A DNA stretch of 64,000 nucleotides from Nemania diffusa (lineage: Eukaryota; Ascomycota; Sordariomycetes; Xylariales; Xylariaceae): contig JBBPUQ010000005.1 of the NCBI GenBank assembly GCA_038501195.1, forward strand, positions 124,001-188,000, given 5' to 3'. Under the pieces are notes generated by a model. That model did no database searches and had not been told where the DNA came from. It was given only the letters and a program-made list of their open reading frames with translations. The translations under genes and the position numbers were made by a program. Shown in pieces: positions 61,001-64,000 of this stretch. How positions within the stretch are numbered: position 1 is the stretch's first letter; each line of letters starts with the position of its first letter.

Positions 61001-62768
61001 TTATTATTAATTATATAATTAAACTTTAAAAAAATTTAAATTTTTATTAAAAAATAAATATAATTTTAATTATAAAATTATTATTAATATTATATAAATT
61101 AACAAATAATTGATTTTATATATAATCGATATAAATATTTTATTTTAAATAATTAAATTTTTAAAGTTTTTAAATATATATAATATTTAAAATATATTAT
61201 AGTAATATTAAATATTAATATATTAAAAGTTATTTAATTATATTATATATAATTTTAATATAAATTTTTTATTTAAAAAATTTTATAATAATATATAACT
61301 AGTTAAAATTTTATATAAAAAAATATTTATTAAAATATATTAAATTATTGAAAAAATTAAATAAATATATATATTATTTTATTATATATTTAATATTTTA
61401 TATAAAAAAATCAGTTATTATATAAATAAAAAAATAATATTATAAATAATTATAAAAGTTTTAAATAATATAGCTAAATTAAATAATTTTATATTTATTT
61501 TGTTAATTTTTAAAATTTATTTTTTTTATTAAAAATTATTTAAAAAGTAAAAGTTATATAAAAAGCTATAAAAATATTAAAAAATATTTATATAAAAATT
61601 AATATTAACTAAATTATATAAACTAAAAATAAATTAATATTATTATATAAAGTATTTTTTTTATTTTTTTAAAATAAAGTTATAATATAAAAAAAACATA
61701 AAAAATAAATAAAATTATATAAAATTTTTATAATTAAAAATTATAATATTATAGTTAATATAATAAATAAATTAACTAAATTTTATTATATATAAATTAA
61801 GTTATATTATTAATAAAAAACTATATTTAATTTATTATATAAAAAAAATAACTTTTTATATAACTTTTTTTAAATTATTAAATAATTATAATTTTAATAT
61901 AAAAATAACTTAAAAAAGTTATTTATATTTATTAGCAATTAATATTTTATATTAAAAAAAGTTAACAATTATATTTTAATTATATAATTAAAATAAAATA
62001 ATATAAATATTATATTTAATATATTTTTTAAATAATTAAATATAGTTAAAATAAATATATTAACAATTTAAAATATATTTTAATTTATATAATATAATTT
62101 AAATTAATATAACTAAATAAAAAATTTTTAAATTAAATTTATATAAAAAATTAAAAATAAAATAATTAAACTATATAAAAAGTTTAAATTAATTATATAA
62201 AATTATAAAAATAATAATAAAATTTAAATTTTTTTATAAATATTAATAATTTAATATATAAATTAATAATTTATTATAATTTTAAAATTATTATTAATTT
62301 AAAATTATAATATATATATAAAACTATAAAATATTTTTTAAATATATATATAGTTATATAATAAATTAAACTAAAAAATTTATATTTATTTATTAAAAGA
62401 ACTAAAAAATAAATATTTAATAAATATTATATTTTAAATTATATAACTATTATATAAATTAATTAAATCAAAATTATATTAATATAAAATTTATTATAAA
62501 TATTATTATTAAAAATTAAATATAAAAATATTTATATATAATTTATATTTATTATATATTAAAAAAAAATCTAATAAATTTATAATTATAAAATTTTAAA
62601 TAAATAATATTTTTAATATTATATTTAAAAAGTTTTTATATAAAAAAAAAACTAAACTATTATTTTATATAAAATTAAAAATGAAATTAATATTTAAATA
62701 TTTTATTAAATTTAATAAAAATAAAATTTAAATAAATAAACAAATTTTTTTTTTTATTTAATAAAAAT
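58071..62768. mobile_element. RIP-degraded DNA, unassigned
   Basis: About 4.7 kb of nearly pure A/T with slightly more residual C and G at 58050-58110 and 58670-58760. An imperfect inverted repeat lies at about 58141-58175 and 58290-58325. I found no convincing LTR pair or similarity to the other elements. It stops exactly at the un-mutated LTR at 62769. Confidence 0.55.
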
Positions 62769-63027
62769 TATTAGGATTGCCAAGGCACAGGGCTGTATTT
62801 TGAGGTCTAGAATCGTATATGTATTGGGAAAGTAGGTGGGGGACCTGGCGAAGCCAGGGTCCTTGGCTATATAGGTTGGTGGGCTAGGCTACAGGCTAGT
62901 CAGGTGACTGCAGGCCAGGTGCCTGACCTACAGGTCAGGCAACCAACAGACCCCTTTGGGTCCTGTATCAAAATGCCGGGCAACAAATAAAACCTTGGTG
63001 ACCTCACCAACTGTAATTAATCTAACA
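62769..63027 (-). repeat. LTR, about 259 nt, with internal hairpins
   Basis: In transcription direction (minus) it starts TGTTAGATT and has a TATATAG box near 62870. It contains two strong inverted repeats: GCCTGACC-TACA-GGTCAGGC (about 62921-62940) and a GACCTGGC/GCCAGGGTC pair around 62850-62870. Confidence 0.75.
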
Positions 63028-63032
63028 TGCCT

Positions 63033-63100
63033 AGCGTCCCAACGCCAGCGTCCCGATGTCTCCGTCCCGACGTTACCGTCCCGACGTTTCTGTCTCAATA
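63033..63100. repeat. 14-bp tandem repeats
   Basis: About five degenerate copies of a CGTCCCGACGTTNC unit just inside the LTR, where the polypurine tract would be expected on the minus strand. Confidence 0.65.
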
Positions 63101-63208
63101 TTCCTTAGTCTGGCCAAGGGTTTGGTCTAGCCAGTAGGTCTGGTCCGAGGGCTACCAAAGCTGTCGAAGTAACCAGGTTGGTAGGTGTAGAATAGTCTGA
63201 TTGGCTGG

Positions 63209-63394
63209 CTAGGTCTCCAAATAGGTCTGTGAGGCTAGGAAGGTCCGCGGGTAGGTCTGTACGACTAGGAAGGACTGCAGGTAGGTCTGTAGGGCTAGGA
63301 AGGACTGCAGGTAGGTCTGTACGACTAGGAAGGTCTGCAGGTAGGTCTGACTAACCCAACGTCTCGGCAGTAGTTCTTTTGCCGCGGGAGCCAC
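63209..63394 (-). other. open frame encoding ten-residue repeats, possible frameshift extension
   Basis: A frame with no strong ATG context. Its product is built of ten-residue units like TYLQSFLALQ repeated about four times, directly encoded by the 30-bp repeats. It overlaps the end of the gag-like ORF by 44 nt in another frame. It could be a frameshift-extended part of that protein or only a repeat read by chance. Confidence 0.35.
63223..63350. repeat. 30-bp tandem repeat, 4.3 copies
   Basis: Units at 63223, 63253, 63283 and 63313, plus a partial copy at 63343. Each starts AGGTCTGT and continues with GACTAGGAAGG and CTGCAGGT variants. Confidence 0.9.
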
Positions 63395-63734
63395 GGCAGC
63401 CGCGTTGCCTTGGCTCGGCTTTGTACCAGTTTCCGTCTGGTCCGCGTACGCAAGTACTTGGGTAAGCTATGTGCCGCGTCTGCAGTAACTTGAGCCGACG
63501 GTAATTTTGTACATGTAGTTGAAATTTTCGGTCGAATTCTTGTCGGTCGAGAAATGCCTGGTGCTCGGCTACTGCTCGGTCAAGCTTTTCTTGAAATTCG
63601 GCTAATCGTTTGATGTATTGGTTCGAGTCAGCTAAGTACGTACGATATACTTGTTCCATTCTGTCAACAGACTGTACCATAGCCTGAACGTCGGCCGAAA
63701 TTTCATCGGACGACGAAACGGTTGAACAGTCCAT
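63351..63734 (-). CDS. gag-like protein of short LTR element
   Basis: 127 aa starting at an ATG ~240 nt inside the primer-binding site. Residues ~18-85 form a long amphipathic helix/coiled coil (MVQSVDRMEQVYRTYL, then FQEKLDRAVAEHQAFLDRQ), followed by a basic stretch with two cysteines and GPDGNWYKAEP, and an Arg/Gly-rich end. Position right after the primer-binding site, coiled coil and basic tail fit a reduced gag. There is no CCHC knuckle. No family was recognised; it could instead be a captured or novel short ORF. Confidence 0.5.
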   Translation of the reverse strand: MDCSTVSSSDEISADVQAMVQSVDRMEQVYRTYLADSNQYIKRLAEFQEKLDRAVAEHQAFLDRQEFDRKFQLHVQNYRRLKLLQTRHIAYPSTCVRGPDGNWYKAEPRQRGCRGSRGKRTTAETLG

Positions 63735-63970
63735 TATGCCGGGACAAGAAAGAAGTAATTTCGACCTCGAAATAGTTGGTTCAGAGTGTGTTCAGCTCGA
63801 AATTGTCAATTTGAAGTATGCGTATACGCTGCTGAATGCAGCGTAAACGGTTCCGGGTCGCGCATAAAGCTGCGTATTTGCGTCGCGCGTACTCGCTGCG
63901 GGTGCAAATCTTCTACTCGCGCGAAGTCGCTGCGACATAGGGTGGTATGGTTTGGTTCCAGCTAAACACT

Positions 63971-63983
63971 GCGGGAGGCACCA
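63971..63983 (-). other. primer-binding-site candidate
   Basis: On the minus strand it reads TGGTGCCTCCCGC: TGG is the complement of a tRNA 3' CCA end, 2 nt from the LTR boundary. The matching tRNA is not in this window and was not identified. Confidence 0.6.
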
Positions 63984-64000
63984 TTTATTAGGATTGCCAA

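Larger units (their letters stand above)
62769..64000 (-). mobile_element. un-mutated short LTR retrotransposon, truncated by window end
   Basis: A sharp return to normal base composition. An LTR of about 259 nt (62769-63027) starts TATTAGGATTGCC and ends AATCTAACA. The first 15 bases recur at 63986-64000, so a second LTR begins there and runs out of the window. Next to it, on the minus strand, TGGTGCCTCCCGC (63983-63971) is a good primer-binding-site candidate 2 nt from the LTR, which sets the element's direction as minus. Only ~958 bp lie between the LTRs, holding a gag-like ORF and tandem repeats but no reverse transcriptase or integrase, so it is non-autonomous or internally deleted. It shows none of the RIP damage seen next door. 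Confidence 0.75.

Noticed and set aside
39410..62768. Mitochondrial DNA insertion or centromere as the cause of the extreme A/T content
   Set aside because: Paired LTRs, target duplications and transition-type differences between copies explain the A/T content as RIP of transposons; no mitochondrial gene was seen. A centromeric role cannot be judged from sequence alone.
63223..63350. CRISPR-like array from the 30-bp units
   Set aside because: The units are directly adjacent tandem repeats with no spacers, in a eukaryotic retroelement.

Overview
The window reads as nuclear DNA of a filamentous ascomycete (Pezizomycotina). Three things point there: genes with short GT-AG introns of 43-206 nt, fungal protein families (a PhiA-type cell-wall protein, a Nop13-type nucleolar protein, an Yfh7-type kinase, a Ups2-type PRELI protein, an NLP relic), and two blocks almost stripped of G and C in the way repeat-induced point mutation (RIP) leaves duplicated DNA. 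These blocks are roughly 7.3-14.25 kb and 39.4-62.77 kb.

Layout. 1-7.2 kb: mostly gene-free, with one C2H2 zinc-finger gene (3138-3863) and then the 5' part of a broken NPP1/NLP (necrosis-inducing-like) gene. 7288-14254: a RIP-degraded LTR retrotransposon (170-nt LTRs, 5-bp AAAAT duplication) inserted inside that NLP reading frame; the 3' part of the NLP relic resumes at 14255. 15.4-33.3 kb: gene island with a GPI-anchor-type secreted protein (3 exons), NOP13-like, a YFH7-like kinase divergent from a small unknown gene, a PRELI/Ups2-like gene, a frameshifted nucleoside-phosphorylase-domain relic, an SRPK-like kinase, a phiA-like gene, a 468-bp hAT-type MITE with an 8-bp duplication, tRNA-Ser(AGA), and a 433-aa protein of unknown function. 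34.6-39.3 kb: a four-exon gene with a helical domain resembling HeLo/MLKL-type cell-death domains, followed on the same strand by an 841-aa ankyrin-repeat protein. This pair looks like part of a fungal self/non-self recognition (programmed cell death) repertoire, as do the phosphorylase relic and perhaps the kinase.

39.4-62.77 kb is a nest of RIP-destroyed elements: an LTR element at 40100-45983 (343-nt LTRs, ATAAT duplication), then two copies of another family in opposite orientation meeting tail to tail near 53.05 kb. The left copy carries a ~534-bp insertion bounded by 140-nt direct repeats. 62769-64000 is an apparently un-mutated, short LTR element on the minus strand, with a primer-binding-site-like sequence, a 127-aa gag-like ORF and 30-bp tandem repeats; it runs off the window inside its second LTR.

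The housekeeping genes are ordinary. The notable material is the NLP gene killed by a retroelement, the HeLo-like/ankyrin pair with unusual splicing, and the clear structural record of transposition and RIP. All identifications are by eye from sequence and family knowledge; no database search was run.
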